DNA from: Nemertoderma westbladi
Taxonomy: Eukaryota > Xenacoelomorpha > Nemertodermatida > Nemertodermatidae
Length of the DNA stretch: 51,445 nucleotides
Assembly (NCBI GenBank): GCA_032718475.1
Contig: JAUCBJ010005152.1
Location: 1 to 51,445 of the forward strand
Reading direction: 5' to 3'
The translations under genes and the position numbers were made by a program. This document shows, in pieces, positions 10,770 to 20,393 of the stretch. Each line of letters opens with the position of its first letter. The stretch's first letter is position 1. The notes under the pieces were generated by a model, which had not been told where the DNA came from, made no database searches, and saw only the letters and a list, made by a program, of their open reading frames with translations.

Positions 10770-11879
10770 TCATTCTCTACCAGCATGATAAAGCTTACTG
10801 TGAACATCTACAATCATCTTGATTTGTATTTCAAGATTTCTAATGAGTATGGGAAACTTAGTGTCAAAGGATAATGGAGCATTAGTTAGTATTCCTCCAA
10901 CGCGTATTAACCCATCTATCATTGTGCTAGAGAAACGATCCCTTAAGCGCATCTGTGGATTTCTCAACAACAGGAAATATTTATCAGAATCCTCATAGCA
11001 TTGCAGGAGTCTCAGTATCTGCTTATTGGTTTCTTCATGCTCCTGGTAACTGATCTTCTCCTTCAGAAATCTGTCTGATATCTTGTATTTGGGAAGATAT
11101 TTAACAACATGTACCTGCGCAGATGTCAGTGGAGCGGTATCACTAGTGGTCTTCGTCCTGGCGTAGTGATGATGAAAACATCGCTTTAAATATGTAACGG
11201 CCTTACAGAGCCGATTCCAGGAACTATAGTGATGTATCGCTCTCTGCAGGAGGGGTGAGAGTCCCTGCGAGACGTCTGGTGTTCCAGATTTCCAATCTCT
11301 CTCTCTGATTTCCACAACAGACTTATTTGTGGCTGGGGTTTTTGGATCCAAAGCGTCGTCTCCGGAAGTGTGTAGTACAGACAGATCTATCACGGGTTTA
11401 AATAACTTCGATTTACTCGCTCGGGTTTTAGGTTTGACTTTCTCCGCTCCCTTGGCTTGTCTAATCTCTGCCGTGGTAAGATGAGGAGGCCATTCATCCT
11501 CTTCTTTGCTTAGGAAGTCGGGTCCACCTAACCAATCTGGAGTATCTAAACTCCGAGCAATCAATATAACTGGGCTAATAAATCCCAATGGATCGAAATA
11601 AGTGCTCAGGATACTTAGACAAATCCATTTAGTCCGAACTGGATTATCTCGCTGTTTTAGCTGGAAAAACAGGATATCTCTCTCTGTGTCCCATTTCAAA
11701 CCAAGCGTCTTGGTTTCTGGAAGATCGTCCTTGATTAGGTCTAGATCTTTAACTCCTCGGTCTTCTACCGGGATCGATTCCAGAAACTCACGGGAGTTGC
11801 TGGTGAATTTAGTTAATCGAAATCCACCTCTTTTCAAGCACTCTACCGTTCCTTTGGCAACATCAATGGCTTCTTCCAC
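10770..11879 (-). pseudogene. Pol: RT thumb joined directly to pre-integrase region; RNase H missing
   Basis: Begins just after the RT active-site region (VEEAIDVAKG...GGFRLTKFTSNS) and continues through LSTYFDPLGFISPVILIAR, the conserved Peptidase_A17/Pao RT boundary. The next residues are SLDTPDWLGGPDFL...EWPP, which in BEL/Pao proteins lie after RNase H. The usual RNase H stretch (SDAS, TDS and related motifs, roughly 250-300 residues) is absent, so an in-frame deletion near 11545 removed it. The rest is the linker to the integrase, ending at TGA 10770. In the other direction the same frame continues across TAG 11892-11894 into the RT piece. Confidence 0.88.
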
Positions 11880-11891
11880 CGATGGGAGGGA

Positions 11892-12767
11892 CTATAAATT
11901 GAAGTCCATGTATATATCCCATTTGATGTTGTCGATAACCTCTTTGGAGAAGGCGTCCCGGTTGTCATCAGCAGTGGTACGCACTACTGAGCAGGCGTTT
12001 GAAGGGCTCGAGATGATCCCAAAAGCCTGGATGGTCATCCAGTACTCCACCGGTTTCTGGTTGAGGTCTCCTTCAGGCCACCACAGAAATCGTAGGCTGT
12101 CTCGATCCCTATCCACCGCCTTAACTTGTAAGAGCATGCCTTCTATATCGGAGGCGAAAGCGATCGAATATTGTCGTAATCTTAAGAGTATTCCCAACAA
12201 GGATTGGAGTAAGTTGGGTCCCGGCAACAACTCGGAGTTAAGGGATTGGCCCATGTAGAGGGCGGAGCCGTCAAATACTACCCGGACTTCGTTGGGTTTA
12301 CCGGGTTTGGGAACGTAATGATGTGTTAGATAGTACGTTCTCTCAGTTATGGGTGTTTCTTCCGGTACTCGCTCCGCATATCCCTTGTCAATGAATTTCT
12401 TCAACTGGGTCTTGTACATCTCCTTAGCTGAAGCATTTGCCATAAGGCGTTTATGTAGTTGCGCAATTCTCTTCTCCGCCAAGAGTCGGTTGTTTATAAA
12501 ATTGGGTTCTCGCCGTCGGAAAGGCAGACCAATCTCATATCTACCTTGATCTTTAAGAAAACGTGTAGTTGTTTCCTGTATCTGCTTGGCTCTTTCTTCT
12601 TCTACCGATAGGGCCTTATCGTAGGAATTGGGCTCTACAGCCTCTTGAGTAAAGAATCGTACGGCGTGTTCATCACGAGTCTTCGCGTTGTAGCGATCTA
12701 TCACTTCATTCAGTTCGTCGTTGTAATCGACTTGTCCCGCTGGATGAATGAGGTGACATAAGTTCAC
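11892..12767 (-). pseudogene. Reverse transcriptase of the giant BEL/Pao element, active site damaged
   Basis: Contains the BEL/Pao RT motifs KPNEVRVVFDGSA, LLQSLLGILLRLRQY, FASDIEGMLLQVKA (first catalytic Asp), RFLWWPEG and FGIISSPSNA. The YxDD box at the end reads YMDF: the second catalytic Asp is replaced by Phe, and a TAG follows three codons later. The real frame extends upstream of the ATG at 12767 to about 12945; the preceding protease frame is joined by a frameshift near 12930. The enzyme encoded here should be inactive. Confidence 0.9.
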
Positions 12768-13441
12768 TTGGTTTTGCCAAGTTTCATTTTCCGTAAGGAG
12801 GTCGATGGTATTCTCCTCATCGAATAGTTGGTGGATATCGTCATTATCTGAGGAGTATGGTGTTCCCTCAGGTGGGTTGTCTCCCTCACTGGTCTCCTCT
12901 TCCCCTGGTAGACTCGTTCTTTGGGTAGCCTTTCCATGAAAGTTCTATGGGAAGGTCCAGTAAAGTACCAACCTACTCTAGTTCTTCCCGCATAGGTTTG
13001 TAATGGTTGCGGTTGAGCAGGCCGTTTCTCCAATGTCTCAAGCGCCTCATGCGCATTTTGGCCGATGAGTATTTGTACTCCAGTGTAGTCTGTGTTGAAT
13101 CTAGGTATCTTATGCTGTTGGGTGAAATCGTCCTCATCCCAGTTATAAGGTTCCACTTGGCTGGTAGCGAAGTTCTTTATCGCCACCATTTTTACTGACC
13201 TTATGCTGTGTTCTCCTAGTTCATCCTGGGGGGTGGACAACGCGCCTACATAGTAATCTGTAGTTACTGTAGATTTCCAAACCTGCATAATTCCTGAAAG
13301 GTTCAACTTAGTTCGGAACTTGGGTTGTCCAGCAAAGATGTCTTCGGCTAGTTCTTTGTCGATGAATGCTCCTGTGCTGCCGGAGTCAAGGAGGGCGTTC
13401 ACTATATAGCTCTTTTCTGACCCGTGGACTCTCAACTGCAC
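12764..13441 (-). pseudogene. Aspartic protease region of gag-pol (DUF1758-like)
   Basis: Would process Gag-Pol. The active site ALLDSGSTGAFID is present near residue 17, and a flap-like ILIGQN lies about 110 residues later, as in retroviral-type BEL proteases. The frame is that of gag (17209 downward), separated from it by TGA 13496-13498. About 12930 the coding sense shifts to the RT frame; the remaining residues to 12764 are out-of-frame translation. Confidence 0.88.
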
Positions 13442-13495
13442 TACGGGAAATTCTCGGATTCCTACGTTGGAAGTTGGTGCTTTCCAAGATGGTTG

Positions 13496-13729
13496 TCAGT
13501 CAGGAATAGTTAGGGGGAGCTCACTATCGGTTTCCTTCTCATACGTAAGTGCTCGATACACTGCGGTATTTATTAGGTAACAGGATTCGTTTTCGTCGGA
13601 GAATTCATCCGTATAGAATCCTTCCATCTCAGAACTTTGGTCAGTGTCGTTCACATCACTGAATTGGACATGTAGTTCGGACTCACTTACCTGACTCGGG
13701 CTGTTTCTTTCGAATTCAGTGTGCCTCAA
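13496..13729 (-). pseudogene. Gag-protease linker (second zinc-knuckle half and acidic spacer)
   Basis: Same frame as gag. Upstream of the ORF start, codons directly after TAA 13787 still encode a CAKCGAKHH motif, the second zinc-binding half typical of BEL/Pao Gag. A Ser/Glu/Asp-rich spacer follows and ends at TGA 13496. The TAA falls inside the first zinc knuckle (C-x2-C-x4-H-stop-x3-C), so it is more likely a mutation than a normal gag terminator. Confidence 0.8.
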
Positions 13730-13786
13730 GATATGATGTTTCGCGCCGCACTTAGCACACCTTGCTTCGGAGTAACAGGTTCGCAG

Positions 13787-15160
13787 TTAGTGTCCTTGTC
13801 TGAGGCAATTATAACACAACCGCTTATTCCACATGACTTCACGTCTATCTATTAGGGATTTCTTTAGGAATTCATCACACACACTTAAACAGTGGGGCCC
13901 GTCGCACAGCACACATTTTGGTTTGATGTTACTTACCTTACCTTGGGTAACGTTGTGCACACTCGTTCTTTCCTCGGGCTTTCTTCCATGAACTCTCTTA
14001 GGAGACGTAGGAAGAGTTTTTCTTACCTGTTCTCTCATGTCACTGGTTCGAGACTTGAATTTACTTACGTCTTTAGGCGCTTTGTTGACATAGTAAGATC
14101 TTTCAGTGTCTTTCCCGCTGTCCTCCTCTTGGGAGGCCTGGCTTTCGCCGTCATCTGTATAACACGCTGGTGTTACCTTTCTCCTAGAAACGGTTTTCTC
14201 ACTTACCTTATTTTCCGGCGTCTTCTCTCTGGACTGCTTTAGGAGCTGTAATTTTACCTCTCCATCTAAGAATGACATGAGATCAGCCATGGTAGGGTCT
14301 CTCCGTTGTTGTTCCATCATATATAACACTTTCTTGTCCCAGCGTGTACCTACTCCACCCTTTGGTAAAGTAGATGCTACGGCTCCAATATCCATAGAAC
14401 TCTGATATTCATGAGACTTACCTAGCCAATCTAATTGTCTACAGATCTCCTGAATCTCATCGGAAAACTCTATAATCCCGCTGCTAATGAACTTTCGGGG
14501 CGCTACCAATTTTGCATACAAATACCTAGCTATGTTATTCCTATTACCATACCTGATGTTTAGTGTATTCCAAACTTGTCTTAATCCATCTGGATGTCCA
14601 ATAAACTTTAACGCCATTAACTTGGGAGGTCCTTCCAAACACTCGATGAGGAATCTATGTTTCTCTCCATTAGATAGTACAGAGTTCTGTATGTTATCTT
14701 TGTAATATTCATTAAAAGGTAACCATTTCATCTCATCTCCATTGAACTTGACGATCTCTCCCACCTTTACCGCTTGACGGGCTTCGGTTCTAGCCATTTG
14801 ACGCGTAAAACTTTCTTGGGCCATCGTATTATTTAATATCGAGTTATCGGTATATAAATTTCTCGGATTATTATCAGGTCTATATGGAATATCATTGTCA
14901 ACAGGTTTATAATTACCTTTAATAGGGTTTACTATAGTAGTTTCTACTTCACTAGCAGTATAGATGCGTGTAGGCTCCACACCTTGCGCATGAAATACTT
15001 CAGACCTAACAGGTTGACACATTGTTACAGGGGGTGTTGGTATACCCTTTTTTAGATTTACTAACTTATCGCGTTCTAACGTGATACTCTGCTGCACTTC
15101 CTGCAATTCTAACCTACTCTCTCTTACTGTTCCCCTTAACTGTTGAACAGTCCCCTCCAA
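13787..15160 (-). pseudogene. Gag, DUF1759-like capsid region and zinc knuckle
   Basis: Forms the virus-like particle core. A coiled-coil start (LEVQQSITLERDKL type) is followed by the conserved BEL/Pao gag block: VKFNGDEMKWLPFNEYYKDN, SNGEKHRFLIECLEG, and RQVWNTLNIRYGNRNNIARY. It ends with CVLCDGPHCLSVCDEFLK and RLCYNCLRQGH, the zinc-binding part. The frame is continuous with 15194-17209 upstream across TAG 15194-15196 and with 13496-13729 downstream across TAA 13787. The first codon of this open stretch is TTG, so it is not an independent start. Confidence 0.9.
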
Positions 15161-15193
15161 CTCTCGGACCTGCTGGGAGGAGCGTGCCTGATT

Positions 15194-17209
15194 CTAATCC
15201 ATCTGCCTGAGGAGAATATCCATCCCCCGCCATCGTTCATCCACCCACTCGACCGCCGAAGCGGGAGCCGCCAACATAGTAGCGGGTAGACGAGGGACGA
15301 CGGGTGACAAATTGTTAATGTCTCGCTCGGCGTCCAGGACCGGAGTTGACTGAGGAACTGTCCCACTGGATACAGGTAGTTTAGTACTGTGCAAAGGGAA
15401 TTTAGAGTTAGGTTCTGGAAGTACAGGGGTCTCTATCACAGAAGGGGTGGCTTCGAGAACAGGCCTAATTATTTCAGGCTCATCTACTATAGTAGGGAGT
15501 CTTTCTACTCTAATAATTTGGTCTGTGGGTTCTGTACTACCTAAGTCTGTGCTAGCTAGTTGCCTTCTCACAGCTGGGGGCAAATTAGGCAATTTCTGAC
15601 GGTGGGGCGTTCTTCTATGCCTACTGGAACGAGATCTATTTCCTCCGCCTTCAGGATCTGTTGTATCGCCTTCATCAGATGATGTAAATCCCTGTCTTTT
15701 GGGAGTAGATCGACTTATCATCTGCCACTGACTAGCTGTTCTCTGTTTATCTATGTAGTCTTGCTTCTCTTGAAGATTTTCCAACTCTAGTTGGGTGGTC
15801 TCTTCAGACGCCCTCCGTTCTGCTTCTGCCACTGCTACCTTTCTTTCCGCTTCGGCCGCTTTTCTTTCCGCTTCGGCCGCTGCCATTACCGCTTTTCTTT
15901 CCACTTCGGCCGCTTTTCTTTCCACTTCGGCCGCTTTTCTTTCCGCTTCTGCCGCTGCCATTGCCGCTTTCCTTTCCACTTCTGCTGCCTTTCTTTCCGC
16001 TTCTGCCTCTGCCGCTGCCGCTGCTGCTGTCTTTCTGTCTTCTATACATTTTTTCTTTACTTGTTCTTCTTGAACCCTAGCGATACGGCTGCTTTCATCA
16101 AATTTAGCTTGGTTCGCAGCTAACATTTCCGCATCTATTGCGTCCAACACAAACTTGGCTCCTTCACTATTAGGACGAAGTCCAGCCAGCTGTCTCCTCA
16201 ACTCTTCGTCACCTAGAAATCGTTGATAGTCTGACAGATAGATGTCAATAGCGTCCTTCTTCTGAGGTTTCTCTGCTGTCACTTCGCTTTCCACTTGAGA
16301 AAAGGTAGCGTCTGTTGATTCTCCGTGGGTTGAGCGCTCAGCCAGCTGAAATTTCCATTGGGTCGTTCCTTGAACCTTGAGACTCACCCGTTGGAACCAA
16401 GTCTTGACGGCAACTTGCAACGATGTGTCTTGGGTTCTCTTTGAAGCTTCCTCAAAGGCTGATAGGAGTAGTCTGATTCTTAGGATTCTTACTCGAACTT
16501 GATAAAGCAGCTCTCCCTGCTCTTGAGGTCCTTGATGTTGATGAAACAGTTGTTCCTCTAATCGCTCCAAAGAGCTGAAGAATCCCTGTACATATCCTGC
16601 TGCCGACCTCTTCCACACAGCTGGATCACTAGTGTCTTTTGTCACTCCCATCCTGTATAAGTCCTCCCAGGCAGCTTCCGATAAGTTAAACGGGAGTCCG
16701 GGTCCGGGGAAGTTCCATTGCGTCTCGACAATAGACTTCAGTTCCTCCCTTGTGTATCCCGCATAACTGTCCTTGGTCGATCGCTTACTTCTCGCCCAAT
16801 CGATTTGGTGTTCCTCCACCGCAATCAATACCCTAGTGAGTACGGCTGCAGGAAGAATGAGATGGGGATCCGAATAAACCGCATCTGCCATCTTTGCTCC
16901 GCGTTCGGGTGTCAGCTCTACAGTATTTGAACTACTGGAGCTATCGGGCCGCTGAGAAATAAGTTCTCGGCTCGGGTATTGCTGCTGTTTAACAGCTGCT
17001 TCTTGGTCTCGCTTGACTTGAGCCCGAGTGCCTATGATAGACCTACGGTGTTTGACTAGCCTAGGGTCTGATACTACTACTGGAGGGATGACCTTTCTTA
17101 CAGTAGGAGGGGAGTTGAACTTCGGTCTCAAACGTTCCGCACTCCTATCTGGGTCACAGATGGTTGTATCTAGGAGACTGTCTGACAGGTTTTGCTTTAG
17201 GTCAGACAT
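15194..17209 (-). CDS. Gag N-terminal part, 671 aa, with long Ala/Glu/Arg coiled coil
   Basis: Starts at ATG 17209, the first ATG after a long non-coding leader. The N-terminal half is mixed; about residues 385-470 are a run of 7-10 residue repeats of the type AERKAAEVERKAA predicted to form a long single helix or coiled coil. The C-terminal part is Pro/Ser-rich. It ends in TAG 15194-15196, but the same frame continues directly into the DUF1759-like gag region, so this is the front half of one large Gag. The size is unusual: BEL/Pao Gag is normally several hundred residues in all, whereas here the frame spans over 1,100 codons before the zinc knuckle. Plus-strand ORFs inside the repeats are shadows. 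Confidence 0.8.
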   Translation of the reverse strand: MSDLKQNLSDSLLDTTICDPDRSAERLRPKFNSPPTVRKVIPPVVVSDPRLVKHRRSIIGTRAQVKRDQEAAVKQQQYPSRELISQRPDSSSSSNTVELTPERGAKMADAVYSDPHLILPAAVLTRVLIAVEEHQIDWARSKRSTKDSYAGYTREELKSIVETQWNFPGPGLPFNLSEAAWEDLYRMGVTKDTSDPAVWKRSAAGYVQGFFSSLERLEEQLFHQHQGPQEQGELLYQVRVRILRIRLLLSAFEEASKRTQDTSLQVAVKTWFQRVSLKVQGTTQWKFQLAERSTHGESTDATFSQVESEVTAEKPQKKDAIDIYLSDYQRFLGDEELRRQLAGLRPNSEGAKFVLDAIDAEMLAANQAKFDESSRIARVQEEQVKKKCIEDRKTAAAAAAEAEAERKAAEVERKAAMAAAEAERKAAEVERKAAEVERKAVMAAAEAERKAAEAERKVAVAEAERRASEETTQLELENLQEKQDYIDKQRTASQWQMISRSTPKRQGFTSSDEGDTTDPEGGGNRSRSSRHRRTPHRQKLPNLPPAVRRQLASTDLGSTEPTDQIIRVERLPTIVDEPEIIRPVLEATPSVIETPVLPEPNSKFPLHSTKLPVSSGTVPQSTPVLDAERDINNLSPVVPRLPATMLAAPASAVEWVDERWRGMDILLRQMD

Positions 17210-19063
17210 GTTTGTTTGTACAGTTGTATGCCTACTGCTATAATTACAGTTAAAGCAAGTCTAGTAATTCAGTATCAACTGTTAGCCTAGTAATTAATTA
17301 CCGATATCGTTACTCTATGTAACGTGATATATATACAATATATTAGAATACCGGTATACACTTATAGTATATATAAGTATTATTACGGATAGGATATTAG
17401 GGATCGTCACAGAATACCGGTATATAATTTCAGCGCAAATATATAGATATATAATAAGCCTAACGTGAATACCGGTATACAGCTTACACTTATAGTATAT
17501 ATAAGTATAATTATAGACTAGAATTAATTACAGAATACCGGTATATATTTTCAGCTTAAATTTATAGAAATAAATATAATAAGCCTATCGTAAATAACGG
17601 TACGTCAATTATTTTTAAAATAATTGAATTTCTGAATTTTAGGGTTACTTAGTTACTTTACTTTACTTTATTACTGTTATTTAAGCAGTAGTCCAACTGA
17701 TATTAAGACCTAATTGTTGTATGACAGGCCTACTATTTTATAAATCGGTTTGAGTTGATTTATAATATATATATACCCGTTTAATGGGTTTTTTGACAAT
17801 ATTTGAAATAAATGTTATTATTTCTGATAAGGTAAGGAGTCACTTCACAGAAGCTGAATGCTCTCAGTGTAGTGCTACTTATTGGACACTAAAACAAATA
17901 ATTCTAATTTACTAAGTTACTTATTACTACAAATTACGTACAATTACGGGGTGAGATTACAATCTCTAAATAAACACAAAAAATTACACGTACAATTTTT
18001 AGGGATAATTTTACAAGAAATCTACAAACCAGCCTAACAAGGAGTTAGAATTTCTGGTTATTACAAACGGACAGGATACTTCGGTATTTGAAAATAATAA
18101 AGCAGTAGTAAATATATTGCGTTGTCTAGATAGGAAAATACCACCGTCTGACGAGTTATAGTCTCTAGCTTTACAGCTCTATAAGTACTACGTTATGTAC
18201 CCGGAGTGTTCCTACCTAGAAGTTAATTACTGCAGCCAACCATAGCTAACGTGCCTATTAACCACTTTACAACACAAATATACTGCCTACACACTAATTA
18301 CCTTCGGAAAGCACTGTACACTAAACCCTAAATTAAGTACAAGTACTTATACAACAAATAACCAGCAGTTAAAAATACTTGTACAGCTAAAAGAACCACG
18401 GTATCTGCCGGAGTGACCAGAGCATAAAATTTACCTACGCCAAACAGCCCTGATGTAGTACCGGGGTTAATTTAACTATATCGGTATGTATAACAAGCAC
18501 AATTACTGTAGGAATAAACTTGGGGTTGTGTATGTTGCGAATAATCGCATAAACTCTGAATAATAAATATTACGCTACCCGTACAGACTACACAAACAAA
18601 ATACAGACCAAACGCTGGCAGACTACTATCAAGCCTAAATAAACCACAGTATATGCAGACTCCGAAATGGTTAGTTAGTATGCATTCTAACCGAGTAGTA
18701 CGACTTATTCTTTCGGGGGGGGGGGGGGGATTTACCTTACAGCACTGGATGCCCCCATGTTCCTAACTAGTACTTTATCGGACATACACTCTACACACAC
18801 TGCAATCTCTTCAGACTTAACAACAGCCAGACAACAATCCAGCCTACAAATTATTTGTACAATCTGAGCAGGCTTACACGCCTTCTGCTCAATATTAACT
18901 TACAGATAAATAAAACTGACAGAAATAAGTAAAATCCCAATAAAAAACCAGGGCTGCAGTCCCTGATTAAATATCAAGACCTACCGGTATATAATTATCA
19001 CAATCGAATAATACTGATGTACCTGTACTGCGGTAAGTACCGGTTCGGGTGGTTAGGTAGTTA
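17210..19063 (-). other. Long untranslated leader of the giant element, with tandem duplication
   Basis: 1.85 kb without coding potential. A block of about 121-126 bp is duplicated in tandem at 17346-17466 and 17467-17592: each copy has GAATACCGGTATA, CTTATAGTATATATAAGTAT, a second AATACCGGTATAT and AATAAGCCTA. A run of 15 G lies at 18715-18729. The minus strand next to the 5' LTR has no TGG-starting primer site. Confidence 0.7.
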
Positions 19064-19068
19064 GGCCT

Positions 19069-20318
19069 TGTACGCGCTTTTGAAGACCTTTAGCAGTTTA
19101 ACCTGCCAAAATTTATATGTCTTTTGGTTTATAAATAGACTTTAGAAGTTGACAAATATTTAATACCAATAAACACAACATTAGCAGAAGCCAGCCTAGT
19201 GCGCGTCCATTCACCCGCTGGATATACCCGGGAGACTGGATTCTGAGGGCTTAGATTATTATTGCAGTGTAAGCTTACTGTATTATTCGATTGATCGTTA
19301 ATAAATAATTTCTGACTAATATTATTCACTTTCAGGAAATATTAACAGTTCCTTTAGGATGTGGCGCTCTATCTAGGTAAACAGAGATATGACTTATACT
19401 AATCACAACGGTAAGTAGGTAAGGCTTATGATTCACGTATGAGGCGCATTCTTTAGGAAATGCTTAGTTATCAATCACAATCAGGCACACTACCGGTAAC
19501 ACACAATACTGCTCACTAATTTGCCGACCGTCAATGAATTTTATCATATATAAAGAGAACAGCAACGGACTCATGTAGTGCTTATCAAATAGCATTAAAT
19601 TCACTACAAACCACAACAATATAAGTCGCAATCGCTATATATAACCCGTCTCTCTAACCTGTAGTGTATCAAGAAAATTGGGAAATTTGGGTTCTTTATA
19701 AATGTTCTCCAAATAATATTCAACCAACTAATACAAAATATGACAACAGTAAAAAGCATTAAGACGGTAGGTTAAGATATGATATGACAAGATGTGACAA
19801 GACTGCACTGATAACAGTTATACGCTCTATAATTTAAGCCTACTAATGTTTCTTCTAAAGTATGAAACGAATTGACTCTAGAGCCGGTGTTCCTGGCCTA
19901 GATAGCAACAACACAACGGTATCCCAAAAAACAGTAAGACTGAACACTCCTAGTATGTTCGGCCGAATATCTCCACATCGACAGAAAAAATCGCTCTGAT
20001 TGGCTTAAGCTAAACAAAGAACTACGTGTCCAATGGCCGTTTCCATGTCAGCAACCAGCTGTTAGATGTCATAATCTGAATCATCAACTCTAAGCTGTGT
20101 AAAGGTATTTGGTGCATTGCAGGTTTTTTGCCTTACCATGTCCGCCAAAACACGTATATAGAAGAATGACTTTTATGTCCGTTAAAACACCTATAACGGT
20201 ACCTTGCGGGCGAGGGGAATATATATATAGTTAGAGAGTCTTTTAGAGTATTCCAGCGCCTGGGGGAAACTGGATTGCGAAGCAAAAGGGCCAGTTATAT
20301 CCCACAGAAGCTTTTACA
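19069..20318 (-). mobile_element. Solo LTR of a related BEL/Pao family nested in the leader
   Basis: 1250 bp, TG...CA, flanked by a perfect 5-bp duplication GGCCT (19064-19068 and 20319-20323). It is alignable along its length with the 1192-bp LTR (shared ACCTTTAGCAGTTTAACCTGCC, GGAAATATTAACAGTTCCTT, CATTCTTTAGGAAATGCTT and others), in the same orientation, but carries many substitutions and small indels. It is therefore a separate insertion reduced to one LTR by recombination, not part of the element's own structure. Confidence 0.93.
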
Positions 20319-20393
20319 GGCCTACTGGTTACCGGTCGACCGGTACTTTTGCCTTTATTGCCTACGTTGCAATAAAGAAAGAATAACTGTTAT

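Noticed and set aside
15791-16123. Plus-strand ORFs rich in Phe/Arg/Cys or Ala/Ser over the gag repeats
   Set aside because: Shadows of the minus-strand AERKAAE-type repeat; repeat length keeps the other frames open.
19069-20318. Second 5' LTR belonging to the giant element itself
   Set aside because: It has its own TSD (GGCCT) and is much more diverged than the two outer LTRs are from each other, so it is a separate solo LTR.
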